Of a stretch of 61,352 nucleotides of DNA, positions 52,124-60,315 are shown in pieces; position 1 is the stretch's first letter, and the number at the start of each line of letters is the position of its first letter. The DNA is from Ruminococcaceae bacterium UBA7212 (GTDB lineage: Bacteria; Bacillota; Clostridia; Oscillospirales; Acutalibacteraceae): contig DKUE01000013.1 in assembly GCA_002490525.1 (NCBI GenBank), forward strand, positions 1-61,352, given 5' to 3'. The notes beneath the pieces are model-generated. The model had not been told where the DNA came from, made no database searches, and saw only the letters and a program-made list of their open reading frames with translations. The position numbers were made by a program, and so were the translations under genes.

Positions 52124-52843
52124 TTATAACAGTTTTGCCGCTTCTTTATCCATATACACGACCACATCGTGGTGGAACTGTAAAATAGATGCGGGGCAGA
52201 CGGGGGTAACCTCGCCGTGAATCATCGCCGCCATAGCGTCTGCTTTTGCACTGCCTGTAGCAACCAGAACAATTTTTTTCGCCTTCATAATGGAACCGAC
52301 GCCCATTGTCAACGCATAGTGCGGCATGGGATTTTCCTCAAAATACATGGAATTTGCACTGATGGTGCTTTGTGTCAGCTTGACTTTAAACGCTCCTTTG
52401 GTGAAACAAATGGACGGTTCATTAAAGCCGATATGACCATTTCTGCCGATGCCCAAGAGCTGAATATCTACCTGCGCACGTTCCAGCGCTTCGTCATAGC
52501 GTTTACATTCCGCTTCTACGTCCGCGGCATTGCCGTCGAGGAAATGCACATTCTCCTCACGAATATCCGTGTGGTCGAACAGCTGTGTGTGCATAAAGCT
52601 GTAATAACTGTTTTTATCCGACTTCGGTAGATCCACATACTCATCCAAATTATAGGTTACCACATCACGCAGACTGACGTTGCCCTTTTGGTATTCGCCG
52701 TATATGTACTGATAAGTCGGCACGGGGCTTGCACCTGTAGCAAGACCTAAAACGATATTCGGCTTTTGTTTGATAGCGTCTACAAACAGTTTGCCCGCCG
52801 CCTTACCGATTTCCTCGGCATTGTCCATAATAATGATTTCCAT
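52124..52843 (-). CDS. nagB: Glucosamine-6-phosphate deaminase
   Basis: The 239-residue enzyme converts glucosamine-6-phosphate to fructose-6-phosphate and ammonia. Motifs: VLGLATGASPVPTYQYI, YNLDEYVDL with the catalytic Asp, LLGIGRNGHIGFNEP with the catalytic His, and MGVGSIMKAKKIVLVATGSAKA. It lacks the C-terminal allosteric tail of the 266-residue E. coli enzyme, like other Gram-positive forms. AGGTGAG precedes the ATG. No nagA is nearby; it could use GlcNAc released by the GH89 enzyme, but that is inference. Confidence 0.95.
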   Translation of the reverse strand: MEIIIMDNAEEIGKAAGKLFVDAIKQKPNIVLGLATGASPVPTYQYIYGEYQKGNVSLRDVVTYNLDEYVDLPKSDKNSYYSFMHTQLFDHTDIREENVHFLDGNAADVEAECKRYDEALERAQVDIQLLGIGRNGHIGFNEPSICFTKGAFKVKLTQSTISANSMYFEENPMPHYALTMGVGSIMKAKKIVLVATGSAKADAMAAMIHGEVTPVCPASILQFHHDVVVYMDKEAAKLL

Positions 52844-52930
52844 AATCTCACCTATGTTTTTTATAATTCTGCATTATTTTAGCATATTTTTCGCGAATTG
52901 CAAAGGATATTTGAATTTTTTTCGTATTTG

Positions 52931-52959
52931 CTTACAAATCCGAGAAAATATGCTATACT
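52931..52959 (+). promoter_or_regulatory. Sigma-A promoter of acpS-nnr
   Basis: CTTACA (52931-52936), a 17-base spacer and TATACT (52954-52959) with TGC before the -10 lie 40 bases upstream of acpS. Confidence 0.6.
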
Positions 52960-52998
52960 TTATGCGATATACCGGATTCCTTGGGGGAGATTTTTCTT

Positions 52999-53376
52999 AT
53001 GATAAAAAACGGCTTTGACCTTGTAGAAATAGAGCGGATTCGCCGTTCGGCGGAGAATCCGCGGTTTATAGAGCAGGTATACGGCGAAAACGAGCAAAAG
53101 GAATTGGCGCAACGGAAATTCGCGCCGCGTCATTTGGCAGGCGCGTTCGCGGCAAAAGAGGCATTTTCGAAGGCGCTTGGCACAGGTGTCCGCGGATTTT
53201 CGCTGTGCGAAGCGGAAATCCTGCATGACAGTCTGGGCGCACCGTATTTTTTTCTTTCGGGAAATGCAAAACAGCTGGCGGACGAAAAAAATCTGGCATT
53301 TTCCTTGAGCATTACCCACACGGATACTTTCGCGGCGGCAATGGTCACCGCATTTGAGAGAGGAGAAACCCTATGA
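52999..53376 (+). CDS. acpS: Holo-[acyl-carrier-protein] synthase
   Basis: The 125-residue enzyme transfers phosphopantetheine from CoA to acyl carrier protein. GFDLVEIERI (Mg-binding Asp) and FAAKEAFSKALGTGVRG (Mg-binding Glu) are the two family signatures; SLSITHTDTFAAAMV is the third. The ATG at 52999 has GGGGGAGA 8 bases upstream. It overlaps the next gene as ATGA. The pairing acpS-nnr is common in bacteria. Confidence 0.94.
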   Translation: MIKNGFDLVEIERIRRSAENPRFIEQVYGENEQKELAQRKFAPRHLAGAFAAKEAFSKALGTGVRGFSLCEAEILHDSLGAPYFFLSGNAKQLADEKNLAFSLSITHTDTFAAAMVTAFERGETL

Positions 53377-54917
53377 TGCGTATTCTTTCGGCAGAACAGA
53401 TTAAAGCCGTTGAGGCGGCGGCGGACAAAAGCGGCATTTCCTATTTGCGCTTGATGGAAAATGCAGGCGCGGCTTGTGCTAAGGCGGTTCGTATGCGGTT
53501 TGACGGTACGGATAAGCACAATGTGATTGTACTTTGCGGCAAAGGCAAAAACGGCGGCGACGGATTTGTGGCGGCGCGCAAGCTTTATGAAAACGGATAT
53601 ACGGTTCGCGTGGTTCTGGTTATGGGTGCACCCAAAGCCGAAAACGCACAGGAAATGTTTTCCCGTGTTACGGAACTCGGCATTCCCGTAGATACGTATG
53701 ATGCGGCAAGTGAAAAACAGCGAGAGCGCCTGATGACGGCGGATATTATTTTGGATTCCGTGTTCGGGACGGGATTTTCGGGTACACTGCCTGAGACAAT
53801 TGAAAATCTGTTTGCATTTTTAGAAAAATGCAGCGGGTATGTTGTTTCGATTGATTTGCCGAGCGGCCTTTCGGCAGATTCGGGCGAAATTCTGAGCATA
53901 CCTGTCCGTGCAGACCTGACCGTCTCGGTTATGGCGCTGAAACAGTCGCTGGTAACTCCGCCCGCCAAGGCATATGCAGGTGAAATTCAGGTCGTTTCCA
54001 TCGGTATTCCCGATACACTTTACAAACCGTATGAAAAGGTGTTTTCCTTTACAGATTCGGACGTAGCCGCATTGTTTCCGATGCGCCGCGACGATGCGCA
54101 CAAAGGCGATTTCGGCAAAGCACTGGTGGTCGCGGGTAGTTATGAAATGCCCGGAGCGGCACTGCTTTCGAGCTCTGCCGCCGTGGAATGCGGTGCAGGT
54201 CTTGTGCGTTTGGCATTCCCCGAATGCGCCTATGCGGCGATTACTGCCGCTTGCCCCGAAAAGGTTCTTTTGCCGCTTTGTGCCAATCGGTTCGGACGCA
54301 TTTCCGCACAAAACGAGAAGAAACTCTCGGACGCCCTGTCAAGTGCAACAGCTTTACTGGTGGGCTGTGGGCTGGGCGTGGACTACGATACCAAACAGCT
54401 TGTGCAAGCCTTGGTACGGCAGGCAGAAATCCCTGTGATTTTAGATGCGGACGGCATAAATGCTATGACGGACAGCATAGATATGCTAAGGGAAGCGAAA
54501 GCGCCTGTTATTTTGACGCCGCATCCGGGAGAGGCGGCACGCTTACTCGGTGTTTCAGCCGCTGAGGTGCAGAATGACCGTTTGGGCGCATGTGCGGCGC
54601 TTTGTGAAAAAACAGGCGCAGTCGTTGTACTGAAAGGCGCGGGGACTGTGATTTCCGCAGACGGACAACAGTTCTCTGTCAATCTGACCGGCAATTCCGG
54701 CATGGCAACGGCGGGCAGCGGCGATGTTTTGGCAGGCATGCTTCTCGGCTTTTTGTGTATCGGCATGCCGCCGCTTGAGGCGGCGGTTGCGGCGGCGCAT
54801 ATACATGGGCTTGCAGGCGATGCCGCGGCGAAGGCCGCCTCTAGAACCGCAGTAACGCCGACAAAAATGCTGGAGGCCTTGCCGAAACTGCTTTCCCGTT
54901 TCGAATCATATCATTAA
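53373..54917 (+). CDS. nnrD: Bifunctional NAD(P)H-hydrate epimerase / ADP-dependent dehydratase
   Basis: The 514-residue repair enzyme restores hydrated NADH and NADPH. The N-terminal half is the epimerase (NnrE/YjeF-N): VLCGKGKNGGDGFVAARKL and DSVFGTGFSG, then SIDLPSGLSADSG. The C-terminal half is the ribokinase-like dehydratase (NnrD/YjeF-C): DAHKGDFGKALVVAGS, ILTPHPGEAARLLG, VLKGAGTVI and AGSGDVLAGMLLGFL. The start ATG overlaps the acpS stop; a second ATG follows directly. Full length, no interruption. Confidence 0.95.
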   Translation: MMRILSAEQIKAVEAAADKSGISYLRLMENAGAACAKAVRMRFDGTDKHNVIVLCGKGKNGGDGFVAARKLYENGYTVRVVLVMGAPKAENAQEMFSRVTELGIPVDTYDAASEKQRERLMTADIILDSVFGTGFSGTLPETIENLFAFLEKCSGYVVSIDLPSGLSADSGEILSIPVRADLTVSVMALKQSLVTPPAKAYAGEIQVVSIGIPDTLYKPYEKVFSFTDSDVAALFPMRRDDAHKGDFGKALVVAGSYEMPGAALLSSSAAVECGAGLVRLAFPECAYAAITAACPEKVLLPLCANRFGRISAQNEKKLSDALSSATALLVGCGLGVDYDTKQLVQALVRQAEIPVILDADGINAMTDSIDMLREAKAPVILTPHPGEAARLLGVSAAEVQNDRLGACAALCEKTGAVVVLKGAGTVISADGQQFSVNLTGNSGMATAGSGDVLAGMLLGFLCIGMPPLEAAVAAAHIHGLAGDAAAKAASRTAVTPTKMLEALPKLLSRFESYH

Positions 54918-54935
54918 GAAGGTGAATGCGTCTAA

Positions 54936-55454
54936 ATGAAACGAATCCTTTGTGTTTTGGCGGCAGGGCTGTTTGTATTCTGCTGCGGATGTCAAAATGC
55001 AAAGCTGTCTCAAGAACCGCCTGATTTTCCTGCAGCATTTTCCGCCTCTGTGCATATTGTGCACCGTGAAGTCGAATTCGACGCAACGTGCACACGCAGT
55101 GCGGATGGCACGGTCACGCTGACCATGCAAAAACCGGAGGCGATACGGACACTCACCTTTGTGCAGACCAAAGAATCCTGCACGGTACAATTTTTGGGTT
55201 TGGAATTGAAAACCCCCGAAACCCTTTTGCCCGATACCGCATTTTTAAAATTACTTTGTGCCGCCATAGACAGCGTGCAAAGCGGTACGCGCTGTGCGAT
55301 TTCTGCGCAGGGAGACTGTCGCATTTACAGCGGTATGACCGAAGCAGGTGATACCTTTCAATTGGAACAGGGGAAACAGGACGGTTTTCTGCGCGTTTTG
55401 ACCATGGACGGTCAAAAGCTTCAAGTGACCTTCTCGGATTTTCAAATTTTATAA
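54936..55454 (+). CDS. Small secreted lipoprotein of unknown function
   Basis: The 172-residue protein has a signal peptide (MKRILCVLAAGLFVFCCGC) ending in a cysteine-rich lipobox-like stretch, so it is probably lipid-anchored outside the membrane. The rest is a predicted beta-rich domain with alternating Thr/Val/Leu strands, similar in outline to small clostridial lipoproteins that follow nnr genes. I recognise no catalytic motif. It lies 18 bases after nnrD with AAGAAGGTG and ends at a strong terminator. Confidence 0.7.
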   Translation: MKRILCVLAAGLFVFCCGCQNAKLSQEPPDFPAAFSASVHIVHREVEFDATCTRSADGTVTLTMQKPEAIRTLTFVQTKESCTVQFLGLELKTPETLLPDTAFLKLLCAAIDSVQSGTRCAISAQGDCRIYSGMTEAGDTFQLEQGKQDGFLRVLTMDGQKLQVTFSDFQIL

Positions 55455-55458
55455 AAAG

Positions 55459-55505
55459 AATCCCGTCAAAACCGCAATGCACTGTGGTTTTGGCGGGATT
55501 TTTTA
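55459..55505. terminator. Bidirectional terminator between the lipoprotein gene and ddh
   Basis: A perfect 18-bp stem (AATCCCGTCAAAACCGCA and its complement) with a 6-base loop is followed by TTTTATT on the plus strand and by TTCTTTTT on the minus strand. Confidence 0.92.
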
Positions 55506-55517
55506 TTCTGAACGCTT

Positions 55518-56498
55518 TTACAGCAGAGATTTTCGTTGGTCTTCAGGAGAAGACGGATGCAGATAAGCAGGTGCGATGTCAAAAATGGTTTTACAGCCTG
55601 TCAGTCCATCGTTCTGCATGCGGTATGCCGCACGCGCGAAGGCGACTAAGATGCTCGAGGTAAAGCCGGGGTTGGAGTCTAATTGTATTTTGTATTCAAC
55701 TACATGCTTTTGCTCGCCCGAAAGCCCTGTTGTGCCTGTGCGGAACACCACGCCGCCGTGCGGAATGCCTGCGTGGTCGCGGTCTAATTCTTCCTGACTG
55801 ATGAAATGCACGGTGGTGTCATAGTCTGCAAAATAGTTCGGCATTGCTTTGATGGCGGTTTCAATTGCCGCCTTGTCCGCGCCGTCCTCAGCAACCACAA
55901 AGCATTCTCTCGTGTGCTTTTCACGGGTACTCAGTTCCGGATTTTCACCGCTTCTGACCCTTTCAAGCGCTTCTTCTACGGGAATGGTATATTGCTTGCC
56001 GTCCTTCACACCGGGGATACGGCGAATTGCATCGGAATGCCCTTGGCTGACGCCTTTGCCCCAAAACGTATAATCCTTGCCGTTCGGCAGAATTGCCTGC
56101 CCGTACAGGCGGTTCAAAGAGAACAGACCGGGGTCCCAGCCAACTGAAATTACGCTGATTTTACCGTGTGCGCGGCTGACCGCATCCACCTGTTCAAAAT
56201 GCTCAGGAATTTTTGCGTGGGTATCAAAGCTGTCTACTACGTTAAAATATGCCGCCAACTCAGCAGTCTGCGTCGGCAAATCGTTTGCACTGCCACCGCA
56301 TAAAATCATGACATCGATTTTGCCCCGCATATTTTCAGCATCACTCCATGCATATACGGGAATTCCCGTAGCAGTTTTGACGCTTGCGGGGTTGCGGCGC
56401 GTGAATACGCCGACAGTTTCCATATCCTCTGCATCGCGCAGTGCGCTTTCAACACCGCGTCCCAAGTTGCCGTAGCCGGCAATACCGACTCGAATCAT
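55518..56498 (-). CDS. ddh: meso-Diaminopimelate dehydrogenase
   Basis: The 326-residue NADPH enzyme makes meso-DAP from tetrahydrodipicolinate in one step, for lysine and peptidoglycan. Its N-terminus, MIRVGIAGYGNLGRGVESAL, is a Rossmann fold; SVGWDPGLFSLNRLYG and WGKGVSQGHSDAIRRIPGV are diagnostic. The length equals that of Corynebacterium-type enzymes. The ATG at 56498 is chosen because GGAGTG lies 7 bases before it. A possible promoter stands directly upstream, so it need not depend on the MATE operon. Confidence 0.96.
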   Translation of the reverse strand: MIRVGIAGYGNLGRGVESALRDAEDMETVGVFTRRNPASVKTATGIPVYAWSDAENMRGKIDVMILCGGSANDLPTQTAELAAYFNVVDSFDTHAKIPEHFEQVDAVSRAHGKISVISVGWDPGLFSLNRLYGQAILPNGKDYTFWGKGVSQGHSDAIRRIPGVKDGKQYTIPVEEALERVRSGENPELSTREKHTRECFVVAEDGADKAAIETAIKAMPNYFADYDTTVHFISQEELDRDHAGIPHGGVVFRTGTTGLSGEQKHVVEYKIQLDSNPGFTSSILVAFARAAYRMQNDGLTGCKTIFDIAPAYLHPSSPEDQRKSLL

Positions 56499-56541
56499 TC
56501 TCAATCACTCCGTTGCCTGTGTATTTTAAAAACGACTATAT

Positions 56542-56570
56542 ATTTTAGAACGGTGAAGGGCAAAAATCAA
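56542..56570 (-). promoter_or_regulatory. Possible sigma-A promoter of ddh
   Basis: TTGATT (56565-56570), a 17-base spacer and TAAAAT (56542-56547) on the minus strand lie about 44 bases before the ddh start. Confidence 0.55.
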
Positions 56571-56573
56571 GTA

Positions 56574-57254
56574 TTATTTTGCTGAATTACAGGATTTTTT
56601 CGTTCGCGGAAACATAATGCAAAATGCGGCAAATAACAGTGCACAGCAAACGAACAGTGCCTTTTCTTTTAAAAATCCAATGCAGATGTTGCCGAGTACC
56701 GCACCGCAGACAAAGCAAAGAATTACAGCGTAATACAGAAGTCCGCGCCGCAGTGCGGCGGAGTCTTTGGAGTAAAGAAAATCGCCGATATTCTGTGTAG
56801 CACTGCGCAGATTGCCGATGCACATGGTTGTGGCAATTTGATTGCCGTGGATTTTCCGAAAGCTTTCTACCTGAATGCCGCAGGCAAGCGAGGTCAGACT
56901 GTTTGCCGCTGTGTTGTATTTTTGCGAAATAAAACAGACGCAAAGCAGACACAGAATTTCAAGAAGCAGACTGTATTGCCGCCAGTGTAACTGTGTTTTC
57001 GGTGCCGTACGGCGGCGTAGTATATCGGAAGCGGCGATGCCGATGACAAATGCAGTTATGGGAAATAAATAATGCAGTGCAGCAGAGGCTTTTCCCGAAG
57101 CGAGCGATACGCCGAGCAAAAGCAGATTGCCTGTTTGTGCGTTGGCGAAAACTTCGCCGCGGCACAAATAGGAATACGCATCCATAAATCCGCCTGCCAG
57201 TGCCAAAATCGCGCCGATTAAAAATGATTCGCTTGTCTGTACACGGTGTTTCAT
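56574..57254 (-). CDS. DUF1275 (YoaK-like) membrane protein
   Basis: The 226-residue protein has about six membrane helices. ALAGGFMDAYSYLCRGEVFANAQTGNLLLLG near the N-terminus (as residue words) and GIQVESFRKIHGNQIATTMCIGNLR are the DUF1275 signature. Family members are of unknown function; some are near transport genes. The ATG at 57254 has GGAGAG 6 bases before it; the longer frame upstream is intergenic. It lies 89 bases after the MATE gene with a possible TATACT promoter in between. Confidence 0.85.
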   Translation of the reverse strand: MKHRVQTSESFLIGAILALAGGFMDAYSYLCRGEVFANAQTGNLLLLGVSLASGKASAALHYLFPITAFVIGIAASDILRRRTAPKTQLHWRQYSLLLEILCLLCVCFISQKYNTAANSLTSLACGIQVESFRKIHGNQIATTMCIGNLRSATQNIGDFLYSKDSAALRRGLLYYAVILCFVCGAVLGNICIGFLKEKALFVCCALLFAAFCIMFPRTKKSCNSAK

Positions 57255-57343
57255 TTGAAACTCTCCAAACGCTGAAAATATGCCTACAGTATAGCACATT
57301 TTGTGAAAATGGAAAGAGAAAATCTTTTGTATCTTATTATATA

Positions 57344-58684
57344 TTATATGTAGCCGTATTTTCTGCGGTTTCCGAATATAAACAAAAGTGTAACGAGAAC
57401 TGCCGCCGTTTCTGCGGCAACCATTGACCACCAAATGCCGTCCAATCCCAAAAACAGCGGGAAAATCAATACGGCCGCGATTTGAAAGACCAGCGTACGC
57501 AGAAAGGAGATGGCGGCAGAGATGAATCCGTTGCCCAACGCGGTGAAAAAAGACGAGCCGAAAATGACGAATCCGGAGCATAAAAAAGAAAGCGAAAAAA
57601 TAGCAAACGCGTGTACAGTAATCTCTAACAGCTGTGCGTCATAGCCTGCGAATATGACAGAAAGCGGACGGCTTAAGGTCTCGCCGGCAAGGCACATAAA
57701 AATCGCAAAGCACCCGAGCAATGCCGCGCTTTTCTTTAACAGGGATTTTAGCTCAATGCGGTTTTGCGCGCCGTAGTGAAAACTGACAATCGGTGCCGCG
57801 CCGACAGAATACCCGATAAAAACGGCTTGAAACATCAAACTGACATACATCAGCACACCGTAAGCGGCAACGCCGTTTTCCCCGATATATTTCATCAGCT
57901 GTGCGTTATACAGCATGCTGACCAAAGACATAGAAATATTGCTCATCAGTTCCGAAGCACCGTTGGTACAGGCCTTTAAAAGCGCTTTTCCGTCCCATTT
58001 GCATTTGACCAAGCACAAAAGACTTGTGTTTTTTCGTGCGAAATACACAAGCGGTACCACGCCGCCGACAAATTGGCTAAGCGCGGTCGCCGCCGCGGCA
58101 CCCGACAGCCCCCAATGAAAGACTGCGACAAACAGGGCGTCTAAAATCATATTGGTAACGCCCGCCGCAACCGTGACGGATAAACCGAGCTTCGGTTTTT
58201 CCGCTGTTGCGAACAGACATTGAAATTCATACTGTAAAATATAAAAGGGGAGTGCGAGCAAAATAATTCTGCCGTACAGCAGACAGTCCGAGAGCAACTG
58301 CCCTTCTGCACCCAACAGTACAGCAATCGGGCGCAAAAATGCAATACCGAGTACAGCGAGCACCACGCCGCAGGCGGCCGATACATAAACGAGCAAGGAA
58401 AAGGTTTCATTTGCTTTTTGGGGGTCGCTTTCGCCCATGGTTTTAGCAATCAGCGCGCCGCCGCCCGTGCCGAACATGAATCCGGCACAGCCGAGAATCA
58501 TCAAAACGGGCATAATGAAATTCAGGGCGGCAAACGGTGTTTTCCCAACGAAGTTGGATACGAAAAATCCGTCCACAATCCCGTAAATGGAAGTGAATAT
58601 CATCATAATGACGGACGGAAACGTAAACCGCAGTAAATGTTTATAAGTAAAATGGTCCGAAAGTTGAATTGCCTTTTTAACCAT
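57344..58684 (-). CDS. MATE-family multidrug efflux transporter
   Basis: The 446-residue protein has 12 helices in two related halves. FTFPSVIMMIFTSIYGIVDGFFVSNFVG is the MATE N-terminal signature (as words), and YEFQCLFATAEKPKLGL marks the middle. It should expel cationic compounds with Na+ or H+. Its ATG lies inside the end of the intended marR reading frame (ATGGTTAA), showing an original translational coupling to marR. Confidence 0.92.
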   Translation of the reverse strand: MVKKAIQLSDHFTYKHLLRFTFPSVIMMIFTSIYGIVDGFFVSNFVGKTPFAALNFIMPVLMILGCAGFMFGTGGGALIAKTMGESDPQKANETFSLLVYVSAACGVVLAVLGIAFLRPIAVLLGAEGQLLSDCLLYGRIILLALPFYILQYEFQCLFATAEKPKLGLSVTVAAGVTNMILDALFVAVFHWGLSGAAAATALSQFVGGVVPLVYFARKNTSLLCLVKCKWDGKALLKACTNGASELMSNISMSLVSMLYNAQLMKYIGENGVAAYGVLMYVSLMFQAVFIGYSVGAAPIVSFHYGAQNRIELKSLLKKSAALLGCFAIFMCLAGETLSRPLSVIFAGYDAQLLEITVHAFAIFSLSFLCSGFVIFGSSFFTALGNGFISAAISFLRTLVFQIAAVLIFPLFLGLDGIWWSMVAAETAAVLVTLLFIFGNRRKYGYI

Positions 58685-59144
58685 GATTTTGTTCTTTTAC
58701 CTTTAATTCTTTTGTTTTTTCTTGAAATTCGCACAGAAATTTTTCCGTAAGCGTAAGATAAGCTTCTGCATCTTTTGCCGGCTAGGAATCCCATATCTCA
58801 TTTTCCGCTTTTATCATACGCATGGCGGTATTTTCAGCCAGTTGTTTGCCTGTTTTTGTAAGGCAGACGTTTTTCCCTTTTGCGCCGATTGCTTCTAAAT
58901 AAAGCACACCCTCGGTTTCCAGCTTGCGCAGGGCGGAATTGATGGTTTGCTTGGCTAAGCCTGTTTGTCGGCAAATTGTCTGCAAAAGGCATGTGCCGTC
59001 CTGTCCGCAGTCACAAATTGTGTAAAGAATCTGCATGGCGCTGTCGGAAAGCCCAAGCTGAAAGGACATTTCGTGGTAAGCCGCACCGATTTCAGCGGAT
59101 AAATAGTTGAAGCGCCGAAGCGCTTTTGAAGCAGAAGATGACAT
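58677..59144 (-). pseudogene. MarR-family regulator gene interrupted by an in-frame TAG
   Basis: The open part (58782-59144) gives 120 residues with a MarR winged helix: GLSDSAMQILYTICD, TGLAKQTINSALRKLETEGV and LTKTGKQLAENTAM. It stops at TAG after AENEIWDS. The same frame continues past the TAG as PAKDAEAYLTLTEKFLCEFQ and KTKELKVKEQNHG to a TAA at 58677-58679, as expected for the dimerisation helix of this family. A TGG-to-TAG change would restore a 155-residue protein. The stop removes most of the last dimer helix, so the truncated form is probably impaired. The gene has AAAGGAGG upstream and a likely autoregulated promoter. Confidence 0.8.
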
Positions 59145-59172
59145 AAGATTCCTCCTTTATTCTTGCTTTACG

Positions 59173-59218
59173 GTATGAAATCGTACGTTACAAAACGTAG
59201 TATAGTACGGAATCGTAC
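59173..59218. promoter_or_regulatory. Two matching 14-bp palindromic operators in the marR promoter region
   Basis: GTATGAAATCGTAC (59173-59186) and GTACGGAATCGTAC (59205-59218) are near-identical imperfect palindromes of the form GTACG-N4-CGTAC, 32 bases apart (three helical turns). The upstream one fills the spacer between -35 and -10, and the other lies just past the predicted transcription start. This is the classic layout for a self-repressing MarR regulator. Confidence 0.7.
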
Positions 59219-59227
59219 CATTGCCAA
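59199..59227 (-). promoter_or_regulatory. Sigma-A promoter of the marR-MATE operon
   Basis: TTGGCA (59222-59227), a 17-base spacer and TATACT (59199-59204) on the minus strand lie 55 bases before the marR start. Confidence 0.78.
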
Positions 59228-59246
59228 GTGAAAAATAATAAAAATG

Positions 59247-59277
59247 CAGGCAGTCACTTGTAAAGGGTGACTGCCTG
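59247..59277 (-). terminator. Terminator of the Tam-like methyltransferase gene
   Basis: An 11-bp stem (CAGGCAGTCAC and its complement) with a 9-base loop is followed in the minus direction by TTTTTATTATTTTT, 17 bases past the gene end. Confidence 0.9.
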
Positions 59278-59294
59278 TACAATATGGTGAGATA

Positions 59295-60053
59295 CTATTT
59301 ACGTGCTGTAAAAAAGAACCGATTGAATTTGAAAATGACCTCTCCGTGTTTGGTTACGGGATAGGCTTTCTGCACTTTTTGTAAAATTCGGTTTTCAAAT
59401 TCGGTTTGTTCTTCGGAGTTCAGCGCATCCAGATACGGGCGAAGCCGTGTACTGCGCACCCATTCTATTAAAGAAAGATGCGACGGCATAATATGATAAT
59501 AGGCGGTTTCCCACATATCAAAGTTACTTGCGCACGAAGATAAAATTTCGTGGTATTTGTCGGGCGATAGCCCATCATTTTGCACAAAGTGCACCTCGGA
59601 AAAATCCCATTCGGATTCTTCCGCAACCTCGCGGATGATTTGGAACAACAGTTCCTGCTGACTCATCGGTATTTGCACGGCGAACGTGCCGTTTTCTTTT
59701 AAATTAGACATCAGCTTCGGAATCAGCGTTTCGTGTGCGGGCAGCCACTGCAGGCAGGCGTTGGAAAACAATAAATCGTAATGCCCTGTCAAATTGTCTG
59801 CCGAGCCGAACTGAAACGATATATCGCTGTGTGCGGCACGGGCTTTCGAGAGCATCGTTTCGGAATTGTCAATCCCGCAGATTTCCGCGTGCGGAAACAC
59901 CGATTTTAGAATCGCCGTGCTGTTCCCCGGACCGCATCCGATATCCGCAACCGTTTTCGGATTGCATTCCCGTATACGATTTGCAAGGTCAATCGCAGGT
60001 TGTGTGCGCTGTTTCTGAAATTGTAAATAGCTTTCCGGATTCCATTCAGACAT
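59295..60053 (-). CDS. tam: SAM-dependent methyltransferase, trans-aconitate methyltransferase-like
   Basis: The 252-residue protein equals E. coli Tam in length. It begins MSEWNPESYLQFQKQRTQPA, with the SAM-binding motif VADIGCGPGNSTAIL (about 35-49), then ICGIDNSETMLSKARA and LLFSNACLQWLPAHETLIP, all typical of Tam. Tam methylates trans-aconitate, a toxic by-product of aconitase, but related enzymes act on other small acids. The ATG at 60053 has AGGAG 5 bases upstream. The gene ends in a normal TAG and its own terminator. Confidence 0.85.
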   Translation of the reverse strand: MSEWNPESYLQFQKQRTQPAIDLANRIRECNPKTVADIGCGPGNSTAILKSVFPHAEICGIDNSETMLSKARAAHSDISFQFGSADNLTGHYDLLFSNACLQWLPAHETLIPKLMSNLKENGTFAVQIPMSQQELLFQIIREVAEESEWDFSEVHFVQNDGLSPDKYHEILSSCASNFDMWETAYYHIMPSHLSLIEWVRSTRLRPYLDALNSEEQTEFENRILQKVQKAYPVTKHGEVIFKFNRFFFTARK

Positions 60054-60230
60054 AAAGACTCCTGTAAGGATTACGCCGCTCGACACTGCCTTCCGCGGCT
60101 TGTTTTGGCGTTATTGCCGTTTCTAAGAATATGTTCTGCTACAATTATAAGTGATTTTACTTAGAAATTCAACATAAAAAGCTTAGAATATGCACTGTAA
60201 ACTGAAAGGTTTTCGGCAAGGAAAAAAGCA

Positions 60231-60266
60231 AAACAGGCAATCTTCCGAAAGGACGACCGCCTGTTT
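60231..60266 (-). terminator. Terminator of the unknown membrane protein gene
   Basis: The stem AAACAGGC/GCCTGTTT carries an inner GGTCGTCC/GGAAGATT-like pairing and is followed on the minus strand by TTTTGCTTTTTT. On the plus strand a T6 run also follows. Confidence 0.8.
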
Positions 60267-60315
60267 TTTGCCGATATGCGATTTTTGCGTTTTAAACTGC
60301 CCGCAAGGCAAAGCA

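Noticed and set aside
58782..58784. UAG read as an amino acid (recoding)
   Set aside because: At least two neighbouring genes end normally in TAG, and no pyrrolysine or suppressor gene is visible, so a nonsense mutation or sequencing error is simpler.
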